A stretch of DNA of 33,697 nucleotides from an uncultured Oligoflexia bacterium (lineage in GTDB: Bacteria; Bdellovibrionota; Bacteriovoracia; Bacteriovoracales; Bacteriovoracaceae), in NCBI GenBank assembly GCA_937120495.1, contig CAKZJW010000028.1, forward strand, positions 1 to 33,697. The letters run 5' to 3'. A model generated the notes under the pieces. It was not told where the DNA came from. It saw only the letters and a program-made list of their open reading frames with translations, and searched no databases. Below, piece by piece: positions 23,632 through 31,718 of the stretch. The stretch's first letter is position 1, and the number at the start of each line of letters is the position of its first letter. Both the position numbers and the translations under genes were made by a program.

Positions 23632-25698
23632 ATGTTAGAGAAATTACAGAATTTTTTCAAGCAAGCTGAAATTGGAATGGCCGTTGGATTAATAATGATC
23701 CTTGGGGTTATGATTGTTCCAATCTCTCCATTTTTTATGGATATGTTTATTGCGCTAACACTTGCAGCATCATTTATGATTTTGCTTTTATCTGTTTATA
23801 TTAAAAAACCGTTAGAGTTCTCAACTTTTCCATCTGTATTATTAGTCGTTACTCTATTTAGACTTTCACTAAACGTTGCTTCAACAAGAAATATTCTTAT
23901 TCGTGGTGGTAGTGAGGGAGCAGGGGCTGCAGGCGATATCATTAAGGGATTTGGTGAGTATGTTGTTGGTGGTAACTTCGCTGTCGGTATTATTCTATTT
24001 ATCATTTTTGTAATTATAAACTTTATCGTAATCACCAAAGGTGCTGGAAGGGTAGCTGAGGTTGCTGCAAGATTTACTTTAGATGCAATGCCAGGAAAAC
24101 AGATGGCCATTGATGCAGACTTAAATGCAGGATTAATTAACGAAGAACAAGCTAAAAATAGACGAGCCGAAGTTGCACAAGAAGCTGACTTTTACGGGTC
24201 GATGGATGGTGCGAGTAAGTTCGTTCGTGGAGATGCTATCGCTGGTATCTTGATCACTGTAATTAATATTATCGGTGGGATAATTATTGGTGTTGCTCAA
24301 AATGGTTTAGACTTTGGTCAGGCCACTGAAACATTTACTCTTTTAACAGTTGGTGATGGTCTTATTGCACAGGTTCCTGCAATTATTATTTCTGTTGCTG
24401 CCGGTATTATCGCGACAAGAAATACAGATGAAAAAGGACTTGGAGAACAATTAGGAAATCAATTTAGCCTTAATCCAAAAGCCATGTATATCTCGGCAGG
24501 GGTACTTTTATTATTTGGTCTTGTTCCAAACTTTCCGTTTGTTCCATTCTTACTCGTTGCCCTTGTTTTAGGATTTGCTGGTTATAGGATTGAAAAAGAT
24601 AAAGAAGAAGAAATCAAAGCTGAAAAATTATCAGAGATTGAAGAAACAAAAAGTACTGGAGAAGATCTTGAAGGACTTCTTAATCTTGAACTAATAGAAT
24701 TAGAAGTTGGTTATGGACTAGTTAATATTGTTGACTCTGAACAAAATGGAGACCTTCTTGAAAGAATTAGTCATATCCGTCGTCAGTTTGTAACTGATTG
24801 GGGAGTTATTGTTCCATCAGTTAGAATTAAGGATAATCTAGAACTTAAACCAGGTGGATACCAATTAAAAATTAAAGGAATTGTTGTTGCTGAAGCTGAA
24901 TTACAGCCAGATCATTTCTTAGCAATGGATCCAGGAACAGTAATTGAAAAAATAGATGGAATTGAAACTGTTGAACCAGTATTTGGATTAGATGCAGTTT
25001 GGATTAATGAAGAACTTAAAGAAGATGCTCAATATAATGGATATACTGTAGTTGATTTATCAACAGTACTTGCTACACACTTGACCGAATTAATCAAGAC
25101 TAACCTTCATGAAATGTTTGGTAGACAAGAACTTGTCCATGTACTTGAAAACTTGAAGCAAGAGTACCCAAAAATCGTGGACGATTTGATACCAGAGATC
25201 TGTTCACTTGGTGTCGTTTTGAAAGTCGTGCAAAATTTACTCAGAGAGGGAATTTCTGTAAGAGATTTGCGAACAATTCTTGAATCTCTTGCCGAAAATG
25301 GTACAATAATTAAAGATGCAGACGGTCTTACGGAAAACGCGAGAGAATCCCTATACCGAACCATCACAGAGAAAGTAAAAAGCGAGGCCGGAGACATCCC
25401 ACTTTTCACTTTAGATCGAGGAATCGAAGAAGCTTTAGCCCAGAATCTGATTCAAACAGAGCATGGACAACAGCTATCATTAGATCCCAAACTCACACAG
25501 ACAATTTTAGCTAGCCTTAATGAAAGAATTGAGGAAGCGACCCACATGGGAGAGAAAATGGTTGTTCTTTGCTCACCAGTAATCAGGAGACACTTCAAGC
25601 GCTTGACCGAGAAGTTTATTCCAAATTTGATTGTTGTGAGTCATAATGAACTAAGTCCAGAAGTTAATATTAGATCACTAGGAACGGTGAGGGTGTAA
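23632..25698 (+). CDS. flhA: Flagellar export protein FlhA
   Basis: FlhA is the large export-gate subunit that binds chaperone-cargo complexes and couples export to the proton gradient. The 688-residue protein has about eight N-terminal membrane helices (residues about 15-315) and a cytoplasmic C-terminal domain. The FHIPEP signature region is clear: the stretch with FRLSLNVASTRNILI, KGAGRVAEVAARFTLDAMPG and GKQMAIDADLNAGLI is nearly invariant in the family. The C-terminal part includes the FGRQELVHVLENLKQEYPK and REGISVRDLRTILESLAENG blocks. It is the ninth gene of the operon, starting nine bases after flhB. Confidence 0.97.
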   Translation: MLEKLQNFFKQAEIGMAVGLIMILGVMIVPISPFFMDMFIALTLAASFMILLLSVYIKKPLEFSTFPSVLLVVTLFRLSLNVASTRNILIRGGSEGAGAAGDIIKGFGEYVVGGNFAVGIILFIIFVIINFIVITKGAGRVAEVAARFTLDAMPGKQMAIDADLNAGLINEEQAKNRRAEVAQEADFYGSMDGASKFVRGDAIAGILITVINIIGGIIIGVAQNGLDFGQATETFTLLTVGDGLIAQVPAIIISVAAGIIATRNTDEKGLGEQLGNQFSLNPKAMYISAGVLLLFGLVPNFPFVPFLLVALVLGFAGYRIEKDKEEEIKAEKLSEIEETKSTGEDLEGLLNLELIELEVGYGLVNIVDSEQNGDLLERISHIRRQFVTDWGVIVPSVRIKDNLELKPGGYQLKIKGIVVAEAELQPDHFLAMDPGTVIEKIDGIETVEPVFGLDAVWINEELKEDAQYNGYTVVDLSTVLATHLTELIKTNLHEMFGRQELVHVLENLKQEYPKIVDDLIPEICSLGVVLKVVQNLLREGISVRDLRTILESLAENGTIIKDADGLTENARESLYRTITEKVKSEAGDIPLFTLDRGIEEALAQNLIQTEHGQQLSLDPKLTQTILASLNERIEEATHMGEKMVVLCSPVIRRHFKRLTEKFIPNLIVVSHNELSPEVNIRSLGTVRV

Positions 25699-25701
25699 AA
25701 C

Positions 25702-27147
25702 ATGTACGTTAAAAAATTCGAAGGCGACACACTTGATGATGCATTAAAAATGGTAAAGAGAGATCTAGGTCCAGATGCAATCATTCTTAAGACAATCACG
25801 AACAAAGGTCTTAAAGGTGCATTCAAAAAAAGTAAGATTGAAATAACTGCTGCTATTTCAGAAGAAAATTATTCTAAAAAAGCAAAGGTTGATCATGTAC
25901 TAACTAATGATCAAAGAGAGCAGTTTTATAAAGGCCCTGCTAAAGAAGTAAATACTATGATTGATAATTATAATTCAAATAAACCTCGCGAACAAAGATC
26001 TCAATCAGCTTCTGGCTATGGTGGTCTTGGATTAAATAAAGTTGTGAATTCTGTATCTCAAGCGAGCTCTAAAATTAAAGATAGCCTTGATGATTTTCTA
26101 TCAACAAATGAAGAATCTCAAACACAAAGTCTTGATGATTTTATTCCTAGAAAAGAAGAGCTATCAAGTTCAAACTTAATTAACGAAGCTTACTCTCAAG
26201 TTGAAGAGTCTACATATCAACCAGCACAAGCACATGCACAAGCAGCTGCTAGTGAACTAACTCTAGAGCTTAAGCAACAGATCAAGCATCAACAAAATCA
26301 AATTGAAAGCTTGGAGAAAAAACTTTTAGATCTTGCTCAAAATATGACAGTTCAAACAGAAACGATTGATGAGCCAGAAGGATTAAAAGAATTAAAAATT
26401 ACACTTAAGACTCTTGATCTAAATGATAAAATTATTTCTCAAATTATTAAGAAAGCAAACTTTGAATTAACAAGAGAAGACCTTTGTGATGAAGACTTCG
26501 TATACGACTTTGCCCTTAGAGAATTAAATTCAATGATCTCTACGGCAATGCCACTTTTCTCTGATGCAAAAATGCAAAATAAGTCTGTTGTCACAGCACT
26601 TGTTTCTGAATCGGCTTCGGGACAATCAAGTATGGCACTAAAGCTTGCAACTTTAAAAGAGGGAGCAAGAATAATTCAATATAGAACTCAAGGAATTGAT
26701 AGATCAAATAATGAGTTTGCTTCTCAAGTATTTAAGCTTGATATTGTAGCAGTTGATAGCATTGCTCATATGATGAGTGAGTGTAGAAAAGCAATATCGG
26801 AGAAAAGAAGCGTATTCCTTGATATTAAGACAAATGCACAGGATATTGACGAGTCTAGAAAGATAATTGACTCATTAAGAAGGTCAATGGATAACGTTGA
26901 AATTTTAATCAATATCTCTGCAATTAATTCTGAAATTTACAATAGAAAAATTCTTTCCAAGTATAAAGATTTTTCTAATGGAGTTATAATATCTTATATC
27001 GATCAATGTCTTAATTTTGGATCATTGATTAATGTACATAAGAATTCTGAATTACCATTAAAGTTTTTTGGAACAGGGCCAACAGTACCAGATGATATTG
27101 AGGCCGCAACAAGTGAGAGACTACTTGCAGGTATGTTTGATTTCTAG
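25702..27147 (+). CDS. flhF: FlhF-like protein with eroded GTPase motifs
   Basis: FlhF is an SRP-type GTPase that marks the pole for flagellum assembly. The N-terminus (YVKKFEGDTLDDALKMVKRD, then GPDAIILKT) and C-terminus (GTGPTVPDDIEAATSERLL) are clearly FlhF, as is the position between flhA and flhG. The GTPase core, however, is degenerate. The P-loop at 302-310 reads SESASGQSS where GPTGVGKTT is expected, so the essential Lys is Q308. The DTAGR motif is DIKTN (374-378) and the TKLDE motif is SYIDQ (431-435). The linker (about 60-215) is long and Ser/Gln-rich, with coiled-coil character near 185-215. It is probably a non-hydrolysing, perhaps non-binding, pseudo-GTPase. Reading frame, codon use and operon position look normal, so it is not a decaying pseudogene. 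Confidence 0.88.
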   Translation: MYVKKFEGDTLDDALKMVKRDLGPDAIILKTITNKGLKGAFKKSKIEITAAISEENYSKKAKVDHVLTNDQREQFYKGPAKEVNTMIDNYNSNKPREQRSQSASGYGGLGLNKVVNSVSQASSKIKDSLDDFLSTNEESQTQSLDDFIPRKEELSSSNLINEAYSQVEESTYQPAQAHAQAAASELTLELKQQIKHQQNQIESLEKKLLDLAQNMTVQTETIDEPEGLKELKITLKTLDLNDKIISQIIKKANFELTREDLCDEDFVYDFALRELNSMISTAMPLFSDAKMQNKSVVTALVSESASGQSSMALKLATLKEGARIIQYRTQGIDRSNNEFASQVFKLDIVAVDSIAHMMSECRKAISEKRSVFLDIKTNAQDIDESRKIIDSLRRSMDNVEILINISAINSEIYNRKILSKYKDFSNGVIISYIDQCLNFGSLINVHKNSELPLKFFGTGPTVPDDIEAATSERLLAGMFDF

Positions 27148-27204
27148 GATTGATTTCAAAAATGCTTAAGTAGGGAACACTAAAACACAAGACATTTCAA
27201 TTAG

Positions 27205-28131
27205 ATGCTCAATAGGATGTTGAGTAGCGAGGACAGGAAGTTTATGCAGAAAACCAGTGAGTGGTTGTTATCGTTCAATTCACAACAAGACCAAAGAATC
27301 CGGTCTCTACTAGAGCAAAGAAAATCAAAAGTCGCAAAAAGTGTAACAGTATCAGTTACTGGTGGAAAAGGTGGAGTTGGTAAGACTTCTGTTTCCCTAA
27401 AGCTTTCTCAAGAAATTGCAAAACAAGGTTTTAAAGTTTTGTTAATTGATTGTGACTATAATCTATCAAATACTGCATTAAAGCTTGGTCAACCGCTTTC
27501 AAATGATTTTTTTGAATTAGTTTGTGGCGCAAAAGAGTTTGATGATTGCCTTTATAAAGATGGAAACTTTCATCTTCTATCAGCTTGTAACGGAAGCCTA
27601 GACCTTTTTGACTCTGAGTTTCGTCTTGAAGATGTAATCATAGATATTATGAGCTCTCATGAAGAAGAGTTTGATTTTATATTTCTTGATTGTCCTGCAG
27701 GAATTACAAGAGATGCCCTTACATTAAATGCATACTGTGACCAAAGAATCATTGTGGTTACTCCAGATAAATCTTCAATAACTGATTCATATTCACTAGT
27801 AAAAGTTCTAAATAGCAAGTTTGGTGTTCGCACTAATCAGCTACTTGTAAATAGATATAGAACTCAAAGTCAGTTTGAAAAAGTAGTAAAAACTTTAAGT
27901 GAAACAATCGAAAATTTCCTAAACGTGAGAACACAAGTTCTTGGCGGAATTGAACATATAGACATAGATGCGAGCAAATTCGACTCTTATTTCCTTGAAC
28001 CGGCAGAAAATTCCTTTCATAAAAATTTTCTAAAAGTAGTTAATAAGTATACCGAAGAGATTAGCAAGTCCAAAGCTGACAGCGAAATTTATTTTTCAGC
28101 TCAGCAAACACTGGAACAAGAAGTTCAGTAA
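27205..28131 (+). CDS. flhG: MinD-like ATPase FlhG (FleN), flagellar number regulator
   Basis: FlhG is a MinD/ParA-type ATPase that limits flagellar number, partly by acting on FlhF. The Walker A motif is intact, GGKGGVGKTS, with signature K55 and catalytic K60; the LIDCDYNLSN and FLDCPAGITRD blocks give the A' and Walker B regions. The N-terminal activator helix, usually DQAxxLR, reads DQRIRSLL (29-36), only partly conserved, which is notable next to an FlhF with a dead GTPase site. The start is uncertain: the ATG at 27205 has no good ribosome site, while the ATG at 27244 has GAGGACAGGAAG just upstream and would shorten the protein by 13 residues. The 57-base gap from flhF has no terminator. 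Confidence 0.92.
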   Translation: MLNRMLSSEDRKFMQKTSEWLLSFNSQQDQRIRSLLEQRKSKVAKSVTVSVTGGKGGVGKTSVSLKLSQEIAKQGFKVLLIDCDYNLSNTALKLGQPLSNDFFELVCGAKEFDDCLYKDGNFHLLSACNGSLDLFDSEFRLEDVIIDIMSSHEEEFDFIFLDCPAGITRDALTLNAYCDQRIIVVTPDKSSITDSYSLVKVLNSKFGVRTNQLLVNRYRTQSQFEKVVKTLSETIENFLNVRTQVLGGIEHIDIDASKFDSYFLEPAENSFHKNFLKVVNKYTEEISKSKADSEIYFSAQQTLEQEVQ

Positions 28132-28153
28132 GAAACGCTAAGGAGAAGCATAC

Positions 28154-28939
28154 ATGTCATCACTAACTACTAAATTAAAAAACCTAAAAGATTATAGATG
28201 CGAAATGACACCTGAGATTAAGGATAAGATCGTTGTTGAGTACGCACCTCTTGTAAGGTTTATAGCTCAGAAGATTGCTTCTAGATTACCAGCAAATATT
28301 GAGCTTGATGATTTAATTTCTTGTGGAGTTATTGGGCTAATGGATGCAATTTCAAAATTTGATCCAACTCGTGATAATAAATTTAAAACATATGCCGAAT
28401 TTAGAATTAGAGGTTCTATTCTTGATGAATTAAGAAGCCAGGACTGGGTTCCAAGAAGTGTTAGAGAGAAATCTAAACAATTGGAAAGAGCATATGGGAA
28501 GCTTGAAAGAGATTTTGGGCGTCCAGCAACTGATGATGAAATGTGTACTGAGCTTCAGTGTTCTCTTGAAGAGTTCCATGAAATGCTTAATCGTTCAAAA
28601 TCAGTTTCTCTATTAAATATTGATGATTCAGCTTCTTTTAACAGAGGTGATAAAAAATTAATGATGGGGCTTTTAGAGCATAGACGTTCTTCTAATCCAT
28701 TTTCAGCTGTTAATTACAAAAGAGCACAATCAGTTATTAAAGATGGTATTAAGTCGTTGCCAGAAAAACAAAGATTAGTTCTTTCTCTTTATTACTTTGA
28801 GGATTTAAATCTTAAAGAAATTGGTCAGGTATTAGATGTTACTGAATCAAGAGTTTCTCAACTACATACTCAAGCGATTGTTAAATTAAAAGCAAAGCTT
28901 AGAAATGACTTTGATTCTCATGAAGATCTAGCTGTTTAA
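28154..28939 (+). CDS. fliA: Flagellar sigma factor FliA (sigma-28)
   Basis: FliA directs RNA polymerase to late flagellar and chemotaxis promoters. The 261-residue protein has sigma region 2 (about 25-100, with VEYAPLVRFIAQKIASRLPA, DDLISCGVIGLMDAISKFDP, and the promoter-melting KFKTYAEFRIRGSILDELRS and QDWVPRSVR), region 3 (about 105-150) and region 4 (about 195-255, with the helix-turn-helix LKEIGQVLDVTESRVSQLH). The start has an AAGGAGAA ribosome site. It closes the flagellar operon, just before a strong terminator. Two sites like its target sequence lie in this window, at 5416 and 29002. Confidence 0.97.
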   Translation: MSSLTTKLKNLKDYRCEMTPEIKDKIVVEYAPLVRFIAQKIASRLPANIELDDLISCGVIGLMDAISKFDPTRDNKFKTYAEFRIRGSILDELRSQDWVPRSVREKSKQLERAYGKLERDFGRPATDDEMCTELQCSLEEFHEMLNRSKSVSLLNIDDSASFNRGDKKLMMGLLEHRRSSNPFSAVNYKRAQSVIKDGIKSLPEKQRLVLSLYYFEDLNLKEIGQVLDVTESRVSQLHTQAIVKLKAKLRNDFDSHEDLAV

Positions 28940-28968
28940 AAAGAAAAATTCATTTTAAATACATACGA

Positions 28969-28994
28969 CCCGACTTATAAAGTCGGGTTTTTTT
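28969..28994 (+). terminator. Rho-independent terminator of the flagellar operon
   Basis: A 7-bp stem, CCCGACT at 28969-28975 and AGTCGGG at 28981-28987 with a five-base loop, is followed by seven T. Confidence 0.93.
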
Positions 28995-29001
28995 ATTTCT
29001 T

Positions 29002-29027
29002 TAAAGATCATTCTAAATATTAGATAA
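29002..29027 (+). promoter_or_regulatory. Candidate sigma-28 (or sigma-70) promoter for the PAS/coiled-coil protein
   Basis: TAAAG at 29002-29006 and TTAGATAA at 29020-29027 resemble the sigma-28 consensus (TAAA, N15, GCCGATAA), with five of eight -10 bases and a spacing of 14. The overlapping TTTAAA and GATAAT with 17 bases between them could instead be a sigma-70 site. The gene directly follows fliA. Confidence 0.35.
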
Positions 29028-29069
29028 TACAGGAAAATACACGGAAAGTATTTAACCTCGAGGATTAGG

Positions 29070-31436
29070 ATGATTGAGAAGCTAGTTAGAAAATTAAACC
29101 AATTTTATCATTTTTCATTTTTATTGATAATGGTTGCCACTATGGGGGCGATTTTTTATTTTTGGAAATCTGGTTTTGTAGACGGTAGTCGAAGTAAGGA
29201 ATTACATAAAACAAATTATATTCTTGAACAAGTAGAGTCTCAAAAACCTTTAAAAGAAATTCGTCAAAGTATTTATGCTGAAAACTCAAAAGTTGGAATT
29301 GAAAAATTAAATGATCTAGAAAAGAATTTAGAAAAAATAAATAAACTTGTTGAACATGAAGACTTTGCAAAAATTAAAAAAGAATCAGGGCAATTAAAAA
29401 CTTCAATTGCTAACTTAATATCTTTTTCTAAGACCTCAAAAATTATTAGTGTATTCAACGGCAAGCTTACTAAGTTTAATAACTTTGTAGAACGCAATAA
29501 GTGGAGAACGCTAACAAGAACAAGTAATAGAGTGTTGAGTCTGACTAAAGGCCATATTAATAAGAAAAAACTTTCAAGGCTTGTTAATATAATCGAAAAA
29601 GATTTTAAATATATGGTGAGAGTAACTGAAAAATCAATCCTCACAGGACCAGAGAAATCAGAAATTCTATCACGAATAAGTAACCTCGAAGTAGAAACAA
29701 ATATGCTTAAAAAGTATATTAGTGAAAGAGATTTCTTTTATGGAACAATAAATAGTTTCTCAAAACACATGAACAGTTGGCTTAAGACAATTAGCCCTGA
29801 GCTTTCATACCAAAGACTACAGGTCGAACAAATGGGGCGCTACTACATAATGGCACTATTTGGTATCTTAGCTCTTGCGTCTTTATTATTTTTCTCAAGT
29901 TTTGCTTACCAAAAAGTCTATAGAAAGAATGCTCAAGCAAGTCTTGAAGATTTTATGGAAGAGTATCTATCGAGTGGAATTATTGAACATGAAAAAGTTG
30001 AATTAGAGAGTTTCTCTGATAAGTTTCAAGCCTTTTCTAATGATATTGTAGAATACGCTGAAAAGAGAATGAGTTATGGATCTATTTTTCAAAAAGCTCT
30101 TCCTCTCTCTAGCTTAATGCTTGATAAAAATTTAAAAGTTAAGTGGGCCAATAAACAATTTTGTGAAAACTGGAATTTATCTGAAGATGAAATAAACAAA
30201 GACTATCTGTCTTGGGACTACCTTGCGAAGCTTACAAATCTAGCAGACAATGATCCTGTTTTAGAGGCTCTAAAGCACGGTATTGCTGGAATTTATCAAG
30301 TCCAAATTAAAGTTGATGAAAAATCAGATGTTGTGCCTTATGAGATGTTTGTCTCACCTGTTGAATATAATGATGAAACAAAGATAATGCTTTTCTTTTA
30401 TCCTCTGGCGCATCTGCATGAAACGATTAAAGACCAAGCTAAGACAATTAATAATCCAATTGAAAAAACTCTCAGACTTATTGCAAGTAATGAATTTACA
30501 AACGCGACAAGTAAAGAGCTACAAAAAGATTACGATATTGCTGGTATATCGCCACTTCTTGGAAAATTTGAAAACATCGTAGATTTATTTAAATCTGAAC
30601 AATCAAGACTTATTGATCAAATAGAAGTTCTTTATCAAAAAATAAATGTACTCGAATCAAAAAGTGAAAAAATTAGTTCTGAGAATTCAAAGATATTTGA
30701 AAGTAATAAAGGCCAAGTTTCTGATCTTAAAGCCTTTAAAGAAAACGTAATAGCGGTAACGACGGTTGGGAAACAAACAGAGTCTCTTGCTGCAAATCAG
30801 TTAAATACAATAAATTCAACACTGAACGCTTTTAATTCTAGTTTATCTAAGGCAAAAGAGCTTAGAGATATCGTTGAACAGCTAAGTGTAACAATGCCAA
30901 AGTTTGCAAATGTAAAAGAAGATATTAAAACTCAAAAAAGTTTATTAAGTGATACAAAGATGAGGCTTTCTCATTCTCTTTCTCAAATGATTCATGTGAA
31001 AAAGAAAATCACTGACCCCGCTGTACTTGAAAGGTTTAATAATAGTTACGAAAGAGTTGGAAGTGAGTTTAAGGCAATGGATGCCATTTCAACGGACTTA
31101 GAGAAGAGATTAACGAATTTAGAAGTTGTACTTTCAAAAGGTCAGATTGTTTTAAACGATATAAATCTAAAAATAGAAAGTTTGTCTGTTAAAAATGAGC
31201 AAAGCCTAGCTATCGATACGAAAAATGAGTTGGAACTTTTTAGAACTCAATTTGAAAGTGTTAATAATCAAATCTCTTTAAAAGAAGATGAAATTGTTGC
31301 TAACTTGAAGTCTCTTTATTCTCACACGAAGCAAAGTCTTCGAAATACAAATGAGATTAATTTGCTGGCTGCGTCAGTCGAAGCTGCAAGTGGGCAGTCT
31401 CAAGAATCAATTTCTCAAGGTGAGCTTTTAAACTAG
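29070..31436 (+). CDS. Membrane sensor-like protein with PAS domain, coiled coils and truncated chemoreceptor-like tip
   Basis: A 788-residue inner-membrane protein. It has one helix at about 13-33, a helical periplasmic domain to about 256, a second helix at about 257-280, a PAS-like domain at about 337-450 (LSSLMLDKNLKVKWANKQFC and following), and long coiled coils at about 500-760. Its last 26 residues (INLLAASVEAASG at about 763-775) look like the signalling tip of methyl-accepting chemotaxis proteins (TNLLALNAAIEAARAG), but with two or three residues missing, and the chain ends soon after, so the descending half of the receptor hairpin is absent. There is no HAMP domain of clear type. 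It follows fliA behind a separate promoter, so a role in motility or taxis is inferred. The ribosome site is GAGGATTAGG. Confidence 0.75.
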   Translation: MIEKLVRKLNQFYHFSFLLIMVATMGAIFYFWKSGFVDGSRSKELHKTNYILEQVESQKPLKEIRQSIYAENSKVGIEKLNDLEKNLEKINKLVEHEDFAKIKKESGQLKTSIANLISFSKTSKIISVFNGKLTKFNNFVERNKWRTLTRTSNRVLSLTKGHINKKKLSRLVNIIEKDFKYMVRVTEKSILTGPEKSEILSRISNLEVETNMLKKYISERDFFYGTINSFSKHMNSWLKTISPELSYQRLQVEQMGRYYIMALFGILALASLLFFSSFAYQKVYRKNAQASLEDFMEEYLSSGIIEHEKVELESFSDKFQAFSNDIVEYAEKRMSYGSIFQKALPLSSLMLDKNLKVKWANKQFCENWNLSEDEINKDYLSWDYLAKLTNLADNDPVLEALKHGIAGIYQVQIKVDEKSDVVPYEMFVSPVEYNDETKIMLFFYPLAHLHETIKDQAKTINNPIEKTLRLIASNEFTNATSKELQKDYDIAGISPLLGKFENIVDLFKSEQSRLIDQIEVLYQKINVLESKSEKISSENSKIFESNKGQVSDLKAFKENVIAVTTVGKQTESLAANQLNTINSTLNAFNSSLSKAKELRDIVEQLSVTMPKFANVKEDIKTQKSLLSDTKMRLSHSLSQMIHVKKKITDPAVLERFNNSYERVGSEFKAMDAISTDLEKRLTNLEVVLSKGQIVLNDINLKIESLSVKNEQSLAIDTKNELELFRTQFESVNNQISLKEDEIVANLKSLYSHTKQSLRNTNEINLLAASVEAASGQSQESISQGELLN

Positions 31437-31446
31437 TAGATAAGTA

Positions 31447-31475
31447 TTGTCTTTGAACCATATGTTTGCTATACC
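31447..31475 (+). promoter_or_regulatory. Predicted feoAB promoter
   Basis: TTGTCT (31447-31452) and TATACC (31470-31475) are separated by 17 bases. The start point, about seven bases after the -10, would coincide with the A of the feoA start codon at 31482, implying a leaderless mRNA. Confidence 0.45.
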
Positions 31476-31484
31476 AAACATATG
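31459..31484. promoter_or_regulatory. Perfect palindrome over the feoA -10 and start codon (operator candidate)
   Basis: CATATGTTTG (31459-31468) and CAAACATATG (31475-31484) are perfect 10-base arms around CTATAC. The repeat covers the predicted -10, and its last three bases are the feoA start codon. It fits a dimeric repressor site but is unlike the usual Fur box (GATAATGATAATCATTATC) or the DtxR/MntR site. Confidence 0.65.
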
Positions 31485-31718
31485 AATTTACTTAATGCGA
31501 AAAAACACAATGTTTATATTATCAAGGAAGTATCAACTTCTGATGAGAGCCTTAGAACAAGGTTTTTCCACCTAGGTTTTTCTCCTGGAAATGCTCTTAC
31601 TTTAAAAAGAAAGGCTCCTTTATTTGGAGACCCTCTACTTTTTGAAGTTGGTGATTCACAAATTGCATTAACAAAAAATGAAGCAAAACTTATTGAAGTT
31701 GAAAAACTCGAGGCATAA
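31482..31718 (+). CDS. feoA: Ferrous iron transport protein FeoA
   Basis: FeoA is a small cytoplasmic SH3-like protein needed for FeoB function. The 78-residue product shows the family pattern: RTRFFHLGFSPGNALTLKRK (usually R-L-x-x-L-G-hydrophobic-x-P-G) followed by APLFGDPLLFEVGDSQIALT (P-x-x-G-D-P-x-x-x-x-x-x-G, then I-A-L). The ATG at 31482 is the only Met in the frame and has no ribosome site at all; the 26-base palindrome ends on it. feoB begins directly after the stop codon with no gap, so the pair is an operon. Confidence 0.93.
   Translation: MNLLNAKKHNVYIIKEVSTSDESLRTRFFHLGFSPGNALTLKRKAPLFGDPLLFEVGDSQIALTKNEAKLIEVEKLEA

Noticed and set aside
31459..31484. The feoA palindrome as a Fur box
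   Set aside because: The arms CATATGTTTG/CAAACATATG do not fit the Fur consensus in sequence or spacing. It is kept only as an operator of unknown regulator.
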